Origin: CAXQZM01 sp964228455
GTDB lineage: Bacteria; Pseudomonadota; Alphaproteobacteria; UBA7985
Direction of reading: 5' to 3'
Assembly: GCA_964228455.1 (NCBI GenBank)
Contig: CAXQZM010000071.1
Coordinates: forward strand, 1-64,000
Length of the DNA stretch: 64,000 nucleotides
Both the position numbers and the translations under genes were made by a program. The notes under the pieces were generated by a model, which was not told the DNA's origin, searched no databases, and saw only the letters and a list, made by a program, of their open reading frames with translations. Of this stretch, positions 25,675 to 34,302 are shown piece by piece. Numbering within the stretch: the stretch's first letter is position 1; every line of letters begins with the position of its first letter.

Positions 25675-25730
25675 TGTGCTGCACTGGGTTACTGACCATT
25701 TTGCGCCTTATTGCAGTGAACTACAGCACA
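25675..25730. repeat. Long imperfect stem-loop in the pnp-rluD spacer
   Basis: TGTGCTG plus CACTG (25675-25686) can pair with CAGTG (25714-25718) and CAGCACA (25724-25730), leaving a 5-base bulge on one side and a 27-base loop. It lies in the largest gene-free stretch of the window (25505-25784), after the pnp terminator. It could be part of a small RNA or an element on either strand. Nothing identifies a known family. Confidence 0.35.
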
Positions 25731-25765
25731 GTGCTATCAACAATATCAGAGTGTTAGATGAATGC

Positions 25766-25787
25766 TGACGGATGATATGATCCGTCA
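25766..25787 (-). terminator. Hairpin starting at the RluD-family gene stop codon
   Basis: TGACGGAT (25766-25773) pairs perfectly with ATCCGTCA (25780-25787) around a 6-base loop. On the minus strand the stem starts with the TGA stop of the pseudouridine synthase gene. No T run follows, so it may work with Rho or as a 3'-end stabiliser rather than as a classical terminator. Confidence 0.45.
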
Positions 25788-26762
25788 ACTAGTTTTGAAT
25801 TTTCTAAGCCCCGCTGTGAGGGCTTCGAATTCTCTGGGTGCGCTTACTTCAAAGTGCAATCTTTCCTTAGTAATTGGATGTGTGAAACCTAGCTCAGCTG
25901 CATGCAGAGCTTGACCAGGAAGTTGTGACAGAGCTTTTATGGCTTCCTTAGGAGCATCCGCCGTAAGTCTTTTCTTTGGGGTGCCGTACAGAGGATCACC
26001 CAACAAGGGATATCCGCAGTGGTCAAAGTGAACTCGGATTTGGTGGGTTCTTCCTGTTTCTAGCCGACACTCTAATTGGCAGGCAAATGTTCCGAAGGCC
26101 TCAACAAGCTGGAAGTTGGTAACAGCCTCACGGCCGTCATCTCGAACTGTCATTTTTAGCCGGTCTTTAGGATGTCGACCTATTGGTGCGTCGATGCTGC
26201 CGTCTGCAGTGGGAACCAAGCCCCAAACAATCGCGGCGTAGTGTCGGTCTATAGTGCGCTTTTGAAACTGTTTTTGTAGTCCTCTGAGTGAGAGTTCATC
26301 TTTTGCGATTACAATCAAACCACTAGTGTCCTTGTCTAAGCGATGGACAATTCCAGGACGCCGTTCACCACCAATACCTGGAAGTGATGCGCCGCAATGA
26401 TAGAGCAGTGCGTTGACGAGTGTTCCAGAAAGATTCCCAGTTCCTGGATGAACTACAAGACCTGCAGGCTTATTTATAATCAGCAAGTGGTTATCCTCAA
26501 AATGCACCTCTAGTGGAATGTGCTCTGGTTGCAGGGCTAAATCCGCTACTTCGGGCTCCTCAAGGGTAATGGCTTGACCCAAACGCACTTTGAGCTTTGG
26601 GCTAGTTACTATTTTGTTCTCAAGTCTAACGGCCCCGTCTTCAATTAATGCTTTAAGACGTGCGCGACTCAAGTGACCAAAAATACTAGCTGCGGCTTTG
26701 TCTAGTCGATCATCGGCGTTGGTTTCGTCAATTATTGCTTCATGTTTTTGCACTTCGGCCAT
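25785..26762 (-). CDS. rluD: Large-subunit rRNA pseudouridine synthase, RluD/RluA family
   Basis: A 325-residue protein with an N-terminal S4 RNA-binding domain (RLDKAAASIFGHLSRARLKALI, read as two blocks) and the catalytic domain with HRLDKDTSGLIV, whose Asp is the nucleophile. Further family marks are INKPAGLVVHPG and GRTHQIRVHF. The S4 domain and length fit RluD (23S rRNA positions in helix 69) rather than the shorter RluA. It is divergent from the DUF6476-like gene (11 bases apart), an arrangement seen in Rhodobacterales, although rpoH, which often follows there, is absent. Confidence 0.9.
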   Translation of the reverse strand: MAEVQKHEAIIDETNADDRLDKAAASIFGHLSRARLKALIEDGAVRLENKIVTSPKLKVRLGQAITLEEPEVADLALQPEHIPLEVHFEDNHLLIINKPAGLVVHPGTGNLSGTLVNALLYHCGASLPGIGGERRPGIVHRLDKDTSGLIVIAKDELSLRGLQKQFQKRTIDRHYAAIVWGLVPTADGSIDAPIGRHPKDRLKMTVRDDGREAVTNFQLVEAFGTFACQLECRLETGRTHQIRVHFDHCGYPLLGDPLYGTPKKRLTADAPKEAIKALSQLPGQALHAAELGFTHPITKERLHFEVSAPREFEALTAGLRKFKTS

Positions 26763-26773
26763 ATGGACCCCCT

Positions 26774-27085
26774 ATGACGGAACCCCGCACGAACCTCAAT
26801 CGCATCTTAATTGCAGCAATAACTTTAATGACCATAGCTATTTTTGGGCTGGGCGCTGCGATAGTTTGGAGACTATTTTTGTCAGGGGATAGTGGGAAGG
26901 TGGTTTTGTCCGACACGCAACGGATAGATATTGGCACAGCAGCGATTGAGTATCGCGTTTCAGAGGGTTGTAAGGACGAAATAATTGTTGAGGAGGGAGC
27001 TATTGAGCTCCGCTTGTTTGGGACTGGCTGCGCTGGACTTCAGATCATAGAACTGACAGGTAATGTTAGTTTGATTAGGGAGTAG
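26774..27085 (+). CDS. DUF6476-like small membrane-anchored protein
   Basis: A 103-residue protein with one N-terminal membrane helix (about residues 9-31) and a short beta-rich tail with two cysteines. It resembles the DUF6476 proteins found next to RluA/RluD-type genes in Rhodobacterales; function is unknown. I start it at the ATG at 26774 (MTEPRTNLNRIL), because the upstream extension reads back into the divergent gene and lacks family character. The threonine aldolase gene begins 3 bases after its stop, so the two are likely co-transcribed. Confidence 0.75.
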   Translation: MTEPRTNLNRILIAAITLMTIAIFGLGAAIVWRLFLSGDSGKVVLSDTQRIDIGTAAIEYRVSEGCKDEIIVEEGAIELRLFGTGCAGLQIIELTGNVSLIRE

Positions 27086-27088
27086 TTA

Positions 27089-28111
27089 ATGTATTTTGCT
27101 TCTGACAATACAGCTGGCGCTCATCCGGATGTTCTGAAAGCTCTGGTTAAGGTAAATTCAGGCTTCGTTGGCGCATACGGAGACGACCCAATAACGGCGG
27201 CACTCCAAGATCGATTGCGAGCCATATTCGAGCATGATGAGCTAATAGCCTTTCCAATCGCAACCGGATCCTCTGGAAACGCGCTTGCGTTGGCGACAAT
27301 GACCCCTGGATGGGGAGCAGTATACTGCCACGGCGAGGCCCACATCAACGTTGACGAATGCGGCGCTCCCGAAGTAGCAAATCCTGGAAGCAAGTTGGTG
27401 CCACTCGATGGGGTCAATGGGAAATTTACAGCTGATTCCGTTATGAGTTCAATGCGGGGCAGAGATTTTGTACACGCGGTTCAGCCATCAACTATATCAG
27501 TTACCAATCTCACCGAGGTTGGCAGTGCGTATACTGTCGAGGAATTGCAAGATCTTGGCGAATTTTGCCGAAAAGAAAAGCTATCATTTCACATGGACGG
27601 GGCACGTTTTGCAAATGCCTTGGTTTCAACCAATGCAAGCCCGGCTGACTTAACGTGGAGAGCGGGAGTTGATGTTTTGACATTTGGGGCAACCAAAAAT
27701 GGCTGCATGGCCGCTGAGGCGGTTATATTCTTCGACCCTGATAGAGCTCAGGAGTTTGCATTTCGACGTAAGCGAGCAGGTCATTTATTTTCTAAAATGA
27801 GATTTTTAAGCGGGCAATTAATAGGATACATTGAAAATGATCTATGGCTCCAAACGGCGCGTCATGCGAATGCTATGGCTGCAAAACTTGCGCGCGGGCT
27901 TGTTGCAGCAGGGTATCGCCCATATTTTCCCGTCGAGGGAAATATGGTTTTTGCACCTATTCCAGAAGTTGTGCAGAAAAAACTCAAGGACCATGGAGCA
28001 CTGTTCTATCCTGGTCGCTTAGGCGGAACAGATGGAACCGATGTTCGGCTTTTGTGTTCTTGGTCAACAACACAGGCGGAAGTCGACAAGTTTGTAGGGC
28101 TTTTAGGTTAG
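27089..28111 (+). CDS. ltaE: Low-specificity L-threonine aldolase (beta-eliminating lyase family)
   Basis: A 340-residue PLP enzyme of fold type I that splits threonine or allo-threonine to glycine and acetaldehyde. The N-terminus FASDNTAGAHPDVL and GAYGDDP are family marks; HMDGARFANAL holds the Asp for the PLP ring nitrogen; the Schiff-base lysine is in TFGATKNG (about residue 211). It follows the DUF6476 gene by 3 bases. Its last 9 bases overlap the end of the convergent M20 amidohydrolase gene. A related phenylserine or hydroxy-amino-acid aldolase specificity is possible. Confidence 0.87.
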   Translation: MYFASDNTAGAHPDVLKALVKVNSGFVGAYGDDPITAALQDRLRAIFEHDELIAFPIATGSSGNALALATMTPGWGAVYCHGEAHINVDECGAPEVANPGSKLVPLDGVNGKFTADSVMSSMRGRDFVHAVQPSTISVTNLTEVGSAYTVEELQDLGEFCRKEKLSFHMDGARFANALVSTNASPADLTWRAGVDVLTFGATKNGCMAAEAVIFFDPDRAQEFAFRRKRAGHLFSKMRFLSGQLIGYIENDLWLQTARHANAMAAKLARGLVAAGYRPYFPVEGNMVFAPIPEVVQKKLKDHGALFYPGRLGGTDGTDVRLLCSWSTTQAEVDKFVGLLG

Positions 28112-29263
28112 GCGAGCTTCTACAAGCTTAGCCCAATAAGCAACACCGTATGGAATAGCTTTATCATTAAAGTCGTATTCAGGGTGATGTAGGCCTGCTG
28201 TGTCTCCGTTACCCATGAAGATGTAGGCCCCTGGCTTTTCTTCTAGCATGTAGGCAAAGTCTTCTCCGCCCATTAAGGGCTCACAGGATCTCTCCACCTG
28301 TTGTTCACCAACAACTGTCGCCGCAACATCCGCAGCAATTTTTGTTTCGGTTGAGTGATTAACGGTTACTGGATAATTACGAGTAAAGGCTACAGTCGCC
28401 TTGCCTCCATATGTGCTAGCAACACCCCGGGCAATTTCACCAAGCCGAGTCTCCATCTGATCTCTAACGTTTGGATCTAATGTTCTCACTGTTCCGCTGA
28501 TTATGGCGCTATCAGGAATGACGTTGTTAGCCGTTCCAGCATGAAATTGTGTCACAGAGAGGACCGCTTGAGCTAGTGGGTCTAGCTCTCGACTGACTAA
28601 TCCTTGTAGCGCCTGTATCATTAGGCTGCCCATATAGATTGGGTCAGCAGATTGGTGAGGTAGTGCTGCATGCCCTCCTCTGCCGTTTATCTCGATATTG
28701 AAGTTATCTGGGCTACCCATGATGCCACCTGGCCGGATAGAAAATTGTCCCACAGGAAGGCCCGGGAGATTATGCATTCCATAGACTTCATCGCACGGAA
28801 ATTTTTCAAACAAACCATCCTTGATCATAGCTTTAGCTCCTGCACCACCCTCCTCAGCAGGTTGAAATATGAGGTAGACGGTTCCATCAAAATTTCGAGT
28901 GTCAGTAAGATGTTTGGCAGCACCTAGTAACATGGCTGTATGTCCATCATGTCCGCAAGCATGCATTCGACCAGGGTGCTGAGATTTGTAATTGTGTTCC
29001 CGTGACTCTGAGATGGGCAAGCCGTCCATATCAGCTCGTAGACCGATTGATTTTTCTCCAGGGGTTTTCCCTTTTATAACTGCGACGACCCCAGTCTTTC
29101 CAAGACCTTCATGGATTTCATCTACCCCGATATCGCGAAGCGTCTTAGAAACAAACGCGCTAGTTTTAGTTTCTTCATAACAAAGCTCTGGGATCTGGTG
29201 CAGCTGCTGCCGCCAACCGGAGACGATAGGGTGATCTGCTTGGATTGAATTAGACAACGTCAT
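28103..29263 (-). CDS. M20 family amidohydrolase (hippurate hydrolase-like)
   Basis: A 386-residue zinc/manganese peptidase of the M20D type (HipO, N-acyl amino acid and IAA-amino-acid hydrolases). Metal motifs are LRADMDGLPISE, HACGHDGHTAMLLG and FQPAEEGGAGA; the dimerisation-domain histidine is in GRGGHAALPHQSADP. It cleaves an acyl or aryl group from an amino acid; the substrate is not readable. It is divergent from a Rid-family gene across 48 bases, suggesting a shared regulatory region and possibly a common amino-acid-derivative pathway. Confidence 0.87.
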   Translation of the reverse strand: MTLSNSIQADHPIVSGWRQQLHQIPELCYEETKTSAFVSKTLRDIGVDEIHEGLGKTGVVAVIKGKTPGEKSIGLRADMDGLPISESREHNYKSQHPGRMHACGHDGHTAMLLGAAKHLTDTRNFDGTVYLIFQPAEEGGAGAKAMIKDGLFEKFPCDEVYGMHNLPGLPVGQFSIRPGGIMGSPDNFNIEINGRGGHAALPHQSADPIYMGSLMIQALQGLVSRELDPLAQAVLSVTQFHAGTANNVIPDSAIISGTVRTLDPNVRDQMETRLGEIARGVASTYGGKATVAFTRNYPVTVNHSTETKIAADVAATVVGEQQVERSCEPLMGGEDFAYMLEEKPGAYIFMGNGDTAGLHHPEYDFNDKAIPYGVAYWAKLVEARLT

Positions 29264-29311
29264 ATCACCCAGATAAAGCGATTTAGACAGATTGTCAGCA
29301 GGATTTAAATA

Positions 29312-29674
29312 ATGATTGAACGAATTTCTTCAGGAGGACTTTTTGAAAAGAAGGTTGGGTATTGTCGAGCGGTTGTAGCTGGAGGGTTTGTTTATGTATC
29401 GGGCACTGTTGCGGGCCCTGAAGTGCCAAATAGCGTCTTAGGTCAGTGTGAATCTGTCTTATCAAACATAGATCAGGCCCTAAGGAGGGCTGGGAGCAGC
29501 TTTGAGAAAACGGTTAAAGTGACTTACTATTTGCCTAAAGCGTCTGATTTTGAGGTGTGCTGGCCAATTCTGCAGAAAACATTCGGGGATAACCCTCCTG
29601 CTGCGACAATGATTGTGTGTGGGCTAATAGATCCAAAATATAAAATCGAGATTGAGCTTACAGCTATCTTGTGA
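29312..29674 (+). CDS. Rid (YjgF/YER057c) family protein lacking the deaminase arginine
   Basis: A 120-residue chorismate-mutase-like small protein with AGGFVYVSGTVAG and KIEIELTAIL, typical of the Rid superfamily. RidA proper hydrolyses reactive enamines/imines and needs an Arg in a PARS-type motif; here the motif is PPAAT with Ala98 at that place. It therefore belongs to one of the Rid groups without established imine deaminase activity. Rid genes of this kind often sit in catabolic operons. It faces the M20 amidohydrolase gene back to back, and its end converges on the XRE-cupin regulator gene. Confidence 0.85.
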   Translation: MIERISSGGLFEKKVGYCRAVVAGGFVYVSGTVAGPEVPNSVLGQCESVLSNIDQALRRAGSSFEKTVKVTYYLPKASDFEVCWPILQKTFGDNPPAATMIVCGLIDPKYKIEIELTAIL

Positions 29675-29706
29675 GGGCTATTTGTACGGCTTTCTTAACT
29701 AGACTC

Positions 29707-30300
29707 TTATTTGAGCACTGCGCCTTTCATTAGCAGAACCATGTTAGCATGACTTGGCTCTTCTCCAAGGCTCTCAATCTTGTGGGGTAGATCACACCGA
29801 TATCGTAAGGTATCGCCGCCAACCCCTGTAAAGCTTTCTTCACCGCTCGTGACGCGCAGTTTGCCTTTATAAATTGTCAGGTTTTCTACTGAGCCTGGGG
29901 CATGAGGTTCTGAATCCAAAATACCTCCGGGCTGAGCCTCAATTTCGTACACTTGAACCCAATCTACAACATTGGACCAGCCGGTTATACGAAGGCAAAA
30001 CTTTCCGTCTTCTGAGTTTAGCACAGGGATCTGTGCTCCAGTCGCTTTCTCGATAAGCGCAGGGCGTTCTTCTGATCGAAGAACTTCTTCTATGGACGTG
30101 TCGAGTGCCTGGCTTAAACGCCAAATTGTACCCAATGTTGGATTGGTTTCATTCCGCTCAATTTGGGAAATAATCGATTTTGCGACACCTGATTTTTCAG
30201 CCAGTTGCCCTAGCGTGAGGTCGTACGATTGGCGCAGGCGCATGATAGTTTTACCCAGTTCAGGTGAAAAATCTGCTGCAGTATCTTTTTTTGTAGCCAT
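29707..30300 (-). CDS. XRE-family transcriptional regulator with cupin domain
   Basis: A 197-residue regulator. The N-terminal helix-turn-helix (about residues 15-70) reads IMRLRQSYDLTLGQLAEKSG followed by SIISQIERNETNPT; the C-terminal cupin barrel (about 110-190) contains SVENLTIYKGKLRV and LPHKIESL. Such regulators sense small metabolites and often control amino acid, polyamine or betaine metabolism near their own gene. The targets here are unknown; adjacent candidates are the Rid/M20 pair and mnmC. It diverges from mnmC by 40 bases. Confidence 0.88.
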   Translation of the reverse strand: MATKKDTAADFSPELGKTIMRLRQSYDLTLGQLAEKSGVAKSIISQIERNETNPTLGTIWRLSQALDTSIEEVLRSEERPALIEKATGAQIPVLNSEDGKFCLRITGWSNVVDWVQVYEIEAQPGGILDSEPHAPGSVENLTIYKGKLRVTSGEESFTGVGGDTLRYRCDLPHKIESLGEEPSHANMVLLMKGAVLK

Positions 30301-30340
30301 GGGGTTAGGCTTTAGGCTTGGTCACGCTAGGTATCAAGAA

Positions 30341-32026
30341 ATGAAGCTAACTCATCCAGAAATCATTTGGCGCGGGGTAACTCCCGTGGCCGCCTCTTAT
30401 GGAGACATCTATTATTCGCCTGAAGATGCGTTGGGTGAGGTGCGACACAATTTTGTGTCGCTTGTTCAGCCTTTTTTTGGACAGCAGGAAACGCTTTTAA
30501 TTGGCGAGACAGGTTTTGGTACTGGCCTAAACTTCCTTGCGACTTGGAATGATTGGAAAATCAACAAGCGGCCAGGCGATCGGTTAATTTTTCTATCGAC
30601 TGAAGCGCACCCCCTTAGAGAGGCGGACGCAAGAAAAGCCCTTAAGCCTTTTTCGGAATTACAGCCAATACAAGAAGAGCTTTTGATAAATTGGCCAGTC
30701 GGCATACCAGGGCCACATCGCAGGTTTTTTGATGGAGGTGATGTAGAGCTTTGGGTTTTGCAGGGTGACGCGAAACAAGAGTTGCAGCGCCAAAGCTTTC
30801 AAGCAGATGCTTGGTATTTTGATGGTTTCAATCCATCTGAAAATCCCGAAATTTGGTCATGTGAGGTCCTTGAGGAGTGCGCTCGATTGATGCGGCCTGG
30901 ATCGGTTGCTGGCACATTTACCGTTGCGAGTTCTGTCAGGGCTAATTTAGCACGTGCAGGGCTTCAATTTGAGAAATCTCCCGGATTCGGGAGGAAGCGC
31001 GATTGCTTGAAAATTTGGAAGCCAGGAAAAGCAACTGATCACGTCCCATGTAAAAAACCGCCTATAAAAATTGTTGGTGATGGCATTGCGGGGGCGAGCT
31101 TGCTCTGGGCAGCTAAAGCAAGAGGTTTGGATGCTGTTCAAAGGGGCGGACACCATCCACATCGAGCTAGCGGCAATCCGGCAGCTCTGGTTAATTTTAA
31201 ACCAACGAGGGCGCCTAATGTTCCAAGCAACAGGCTTTTGTCTGCAAGCTTGGCACATGTTCAGCCAATTTATAAAGATCTGTGGCTGCCAGGGCGAGGC
31301 ACCTTGAAGCCGGCTACATCCCTTGAACAGAAGGTTGAATTTCAGAATTGCCTGAGCGCCATGGGCTGGACTGACACAGCTTTGAAATGGTCATCAAATG
31401 ACCTGGGATTGTTTAGCCCTGTAGCAGGATATGTGTCGCCTCGCGCCGTGCTAGAGTATTTAACAGCAGGTGCGCAAAGTGTGCCTGAAGACATTAATTT
31501 TGAAGTAGTAATTGCCAAAGGATTTGGGACGGTGGAGGAGGCCCCCACTATCAATTCAGCACTCCGTCGGAACCTCGGTCAAGTAGATGTTTTTGGAGCT
31601 GAAGGCAGCCCAAACTTGCGATATCCTGTTACGTTTGGTGGATATGTGACACCCCAGTTTGGCGGCCAAGTCCTTGCGGGATCAACCTATGATCGTTACC
31701 CGGATTGGGATGCCCCTAATCTGATAACGCCACAGGAATCTGCAACCCAAGAAATAATATCTAAGGCAGCCAGTTCGGGCTTTAATCTTCCTCAAACATC
31801 CTTGAATTCTTTTGTATCAGCCCGAGCATTTGGTCGAGATCATAGACCTATTGTTGGTAATACACCTGATGGGGTTTATGTGCTGACAGGTTTAGGATCC
31901 CGTGGATTTTTGACAGCGCCATTGCTTGCAGAAGTGCTTTTAGACGAAATCGAGGGGCGTAATTTAACTGGGCTGCCATCTTATGACTTTGCGGCTTGCG
32001 TGCATCCGTCTAGGTTTTCAATATGA
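30341..32026 (+). CDS. mnmC: Bifunctional tRNA modification enzyme MnmC
   Basis: A 561-residue two-domain enzyme finishing mnm5(s2)U at the wobble position of certain tRNAs. The N-terminal methyltransferase (about 1-225) has LLIGETGFGTGLNFL and WYFDGFNPSENPEIW; the C-terminal FAD oxidoreductase has VGDGIAGASLLWAAK, the ASGNPAALV block, and ends with ARAFGRDHRPIVG and GLGSRGFLTAPLLAE. I start at ATG 30341 (MKLTHPEIIWRG); the frame is open much further upstream, but that part is antisense to the regulator gene. The gene overlaps rsmG by 4 bases, in the slot where mnmE-mnmG usually precede rsmG-parAB. Confidence 0.92.
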   Translation: MKLTHPEIIWRGVTPVAASYGDIYYSPEDALGEVRHNFVSLVQPFFGQQETLLIGETGFGTGLNFLATWNDWKINKRPGDRLIFLSTEAHPLREADARKALKPFSELQPIQEELLINWPVGIPGPHRRFFDGGDVELWVLQGDAKQELQRQSFQADAWYFDGFNPSENPEIWSCEVLEECARLMRPGSVAGTFTVASSVRANLARAGLQFEKSPGFGRKRDCLKIWKPGKATDHVPCKKPPIKIVGDGIAGASLLWAAKARGLDAVQRGGHHPHRASGNPAALVNFKPTRAPNVPSNRLLSASLAHVQPIYKDLWLPGRGTLKPATSLEQKVEFQNCLSAMGWTDTALKWSSNDLGLFSPVAGYVSPRAVLEYLTAGAQSVPEDINFEVVIAKGFGTVEEAPTINSALRRNLGQVDVFGAEGSPNLRYPVTFGGYVTPQFGGQVLAGSTYDRYPDWDAPNLITPQESATQEIISKAASSGFNLPQTSLNSFVSARAFGRDHRPIVGNTPDGVYVLTGLGSRGFLTAPLLAEVLLDEIEGRNLTGLPSYDFAACVHPSRFSI

Positions 32027-32592
32027 AACAAGAGCATCGTCTTCTCGCCCTTGCAGCGCATACTCGCAAATGGTCACCAAGAATTAACCTGGTTTCAAAG
32101 TCTTCTTTAGTGGAAATTGAAAACCGACATATAAAGGACAGCACTCAGCTCGCGAGCTTTATACCCAACAAAAAGTCACGCATTATAGATCTAGGATGTG
32201 GCGGTGGGTTTCCTGGATTAGCACTTGCTTGTTTGGGCTATGAAAATTTGACACTGGTAGACTCGGATGCCCGAAAGATTAGTGCATGCAGAGCGTTTTT
32301 GCGCGAACAGGCTCTCTCAGTAAACTTAGTTAACAGTCGTATAGATGAGCTTCAGGTTATGAACTTTGAAATTGTTACCGCGCGTGCGTTAGCAAGTCTG
32401 GATCAACTGCTTCAGTGGGCGGTTAATCTTTTGTCAACGAACGGCAGGTGTCTTTTTCTAAAAGGTGCGCGTGTTGATGAAGAAATTGATTCAGCGCTTA
32501 AAATAGCAGAATTTACATTCACCAAGCATCCTAGTCTTTCGTCCCCCGATGGCTGCGTGCTAGAGATCTGCAATGTTCGGATTCGGAGTTAA
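32023..32592 (+). CDS. rsmG: 16S rRNA (guanine527-N7) methyltransferase RsmG
   Basis: A 189-residue GidB/RsmG protein, slightly short. SAM-binding motif IIDLGCGGGFPGLALA is at about residues 54-69, preceded by a NLVSKSSLVEIENRHIKDS block typical of the family (read in parts). It methylates G527 of 16S rRNA in the 530 loop. It overlaps mnmC at its start and parA at its end (20 bases), consistent with a single transcript. Confidence 0.95.
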   Translation: MKQEHRLLALAAHTRKWSPRINLVSKSSLVEIENRHIKDSTQLASFIPNKKSRIIDLGCGGGFPGLALACLGYENLTLVDSDARKISACRAFLREQALSVNLVNSRIDELQVMNFEIVTARALASLDQLLQWAVNLLSTNGRCLFLKGARVDEEIDSALKIAEFTFTKHPSLSSPDGCVLEICNVRIRS

Positions 32593-33406
32593 ATCACATG
32601 ACACAGCAAAAGCTGCGCGCATCATTGCAGTTGCAAATCAAAAGGGTGGAGTGGGGAAAACGACAACCACATGCAATCTCGCAGCGGCCTTAACATCATT
32701 AGGTCTGAAAGTTCTTTTAATTGATGCGGATCCACAGGGGAATGCCTCAACAGGGTTTGGTATCCATGATCGAACACAAAATTTATACCATGTTCTTGTT
32801 GGAGGGCGACCAGCAAAAAAAGCTGCAAAACCTACAGCATTAAAGGGGCTGGATCTGATACCTGCGACAGTGGATCTAGCTGGCGCTGAGTTAGAGCTGG
32901 TTGATCAGGATAGTTGGAAAACTGTCTTGGCTAAAGCATTATCCCCAGTATCGGAAAGTTATGACTTCATACTTATTGATTGTCCGCCTGCATTAGGGCC
33001 ACTTACGGTTAACGCACTTGGCGCTGCTTCGTCAGTAATAGTTCCCTTACAGGCTGAATTTTACGCGCTGGAAGGGCTCTCACACTTAGTTCGAACAATC
33101 GATCGATTACGAAAGACGCTGAATCCCAAGCTTGCTTTGGGTGGTATTGTTCTTACCATGGTCGATGGCCGGAACCGATTATCCGTCCAGGTGGATGCTG
33201 ATGTTCGCGCTCATTTCGGAGACAAGGTTTTTTCTACCACAATTCCTCGAAATGTTAGAGTATCTGAAGCACCATCTCATGGACTACCAGTCATGGCCTA
33301 TGATCCTCGCTCTGCTGGTGCGCGCGCATACATGGAGCTTGCTCTCGAACTTCTGCGCCGTAATGGTTTAGCACCACAAGCAAAGAAAACGAGAGCAGCA
33401 GCATGA
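32573..33406 (+). CDS. parA: Chromosome partitioning ATPase ParA
   Basis: A 277-residue ParA/Soj ATPase. The deviant Walker A is KGGVGKTT (residues 24-31), with the switch block IDADPQGNAST and FILIDCPPALGPLT. With ParB bound at parS it drives origin segregation. The start ATG lies 20 bases inside rsmG; no later start codon precedes the Walker box, so this start is forced. It overlaps parB (ATGA). Confidence 0.96.
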   Translation: MFGFGVKSHDTAKAARIIAVANQKGGVGKTTTTCNLAAALTSLGLKVLLIDADPQGNASTGFGIHDRTQNLYHVLVGGRPAKKAAKPTALKGLDLIPATVDLAGAELELVDQDSWKTVLAKALSPVSESYDFILIDCPPALGPLTVNALGAASSVIVPLQAEFYALEGLSHLVRTIDRLRKTLNPKLALGGIVLTMVDGRNRLSVQVDADVRAHFGDKVFSTTIPRNVRVSEAPSHGLPVMAYDPRSAGARAYMELALELLRRNGLAPQAKKTRAAA

Positions 33407-34221
33407 GTAAAAAGGGATTAGGAACCGGCCTATCCTCTCTTCTTGGAGAAGTTAGCGAAGAGAATGGTGAAGGGCTTACCACTTTGCCGATAGAGCGCTT
33501 GCAGCCTGGTCGGTTTCAACCCCGCCAAGTTTTCGATGATACTGCTTTAGATGAACTAGCTGATTCGATTGCTAATTCAGGCCTGCTCCAGCCACTAGTA
33601 GTTAGGGAAATTGCAAAAGATAGGTATGAGATCATTGCCGGTGAGCGGCGATGGAGAGCTGCTCAGCGAGCCAGACTAGACCAGGTTTCAGCCATAATTC
33701 GAGAGTATGATGATGAGCGCGCTTTAGAGCTATCGATAGTAGAGAATGTTCAGAGAGAGGATTTGGGTCCAGTCGAGGAGGCCCGCGGCTATCAGCGGTT
33801 ACTTGACCAATTTGGCCACACTCAAGCGACTGTAGCGGGGCTAGTAGGCAAGTCTCGACCTCATGTGGCGAATCTGCTGCGGCTCTTATCTTTGCCAACG
33901 GCTGTATTGGAAATGGTTCAGGCAGGTAGCTTATCAGCAGGACACGCCCGGGCTCTTATTGGCTATAAAGGAGCAGAGCCTTTAGCCCGAGAGATTATTT
34001 CCCGAGGCCTTAATGTTCGCCAGGTAGAGTCGATAGTAAAAGGTATATCTTCTCGTTCAATTCGAGGAGAAAAAAGTGCGGACATTCGCTTGCTGGAAGA
34101 AGATCTTACACAACAGCTAGGTTTATCGGTGCAGATTACATCGCGAGGCACGGGAGGAGAGTTGAAAATACGATTTGAGTCCAATCATCAACTCGATGCA
34201 GTAATCGAGAAGTTACGATAG
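33403..34221 (+). CDS. parB: Chromosome partitioning protein ParB
   Basis: A 272-residue ParB/Spo0J. Order: short N-terminus GLGTGLSSLLGE; the ParB/Srx CTPase domain with QPRQVFDDTALDELADSI, the arginine-rich motif GERRWRAAQRA and ENVQREDLGPVEEA; a KorB-type helix-turn-helix (about 130-190, GLVGKSRPHVANLLRLLSLP); and a C-terminal dimer domain ending IEKLR. It binds parS and loads as a clamp. No parS-like 16-mer was found in this window. It is the last gene of mnmC-rsmG-parA-parB. Confidence 0.96.
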   Translation: MSKKGLGTGLSSLLGEVSEENGEGLTTLPIERLQPGRFQPRQVFDDTALDELADSIANSGLLQPLVVREIAKDRYEIIAGERRWRAAQRARLDQVSAIIREYDDERALELSIVENVQREDLGPVEEARGYQRLLDQFGHTQATVAGLVGKSRPHVANLLRLLSLPTAVLEMVQAGSLSAGHARALIGYKGAEPLAREIISRGLNVRQVESIVKGISSRSIRGEKSADIRLLEEDLTQQLGLSVQITSRGTGGELKIRFESNHQLDAVIEKLR

Positions 34222-34302
34222 ACTCTTAGCAAATCACATCAGTTGCATGTTTTGCGTTTCTAACGCACCTAGTCAGCGCTGTTCTAGTTGCTTATCCCAG
34301 AT

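Noticed and set aside
29972..30340. N-terminal extension of MnmC by 123 residues
   Set aside because: It is antisense to the XRE-cupin regulator gene and unlike the MnmC N-terminus; the family start fits ATG 30341.
34253..34267. TGCGTT/AACGCA inverted repeat as a terminator between parB and the carnitine dehydrogenase gene
   Set aside because: The 6-base stem has no T run on either side; too weak to call.
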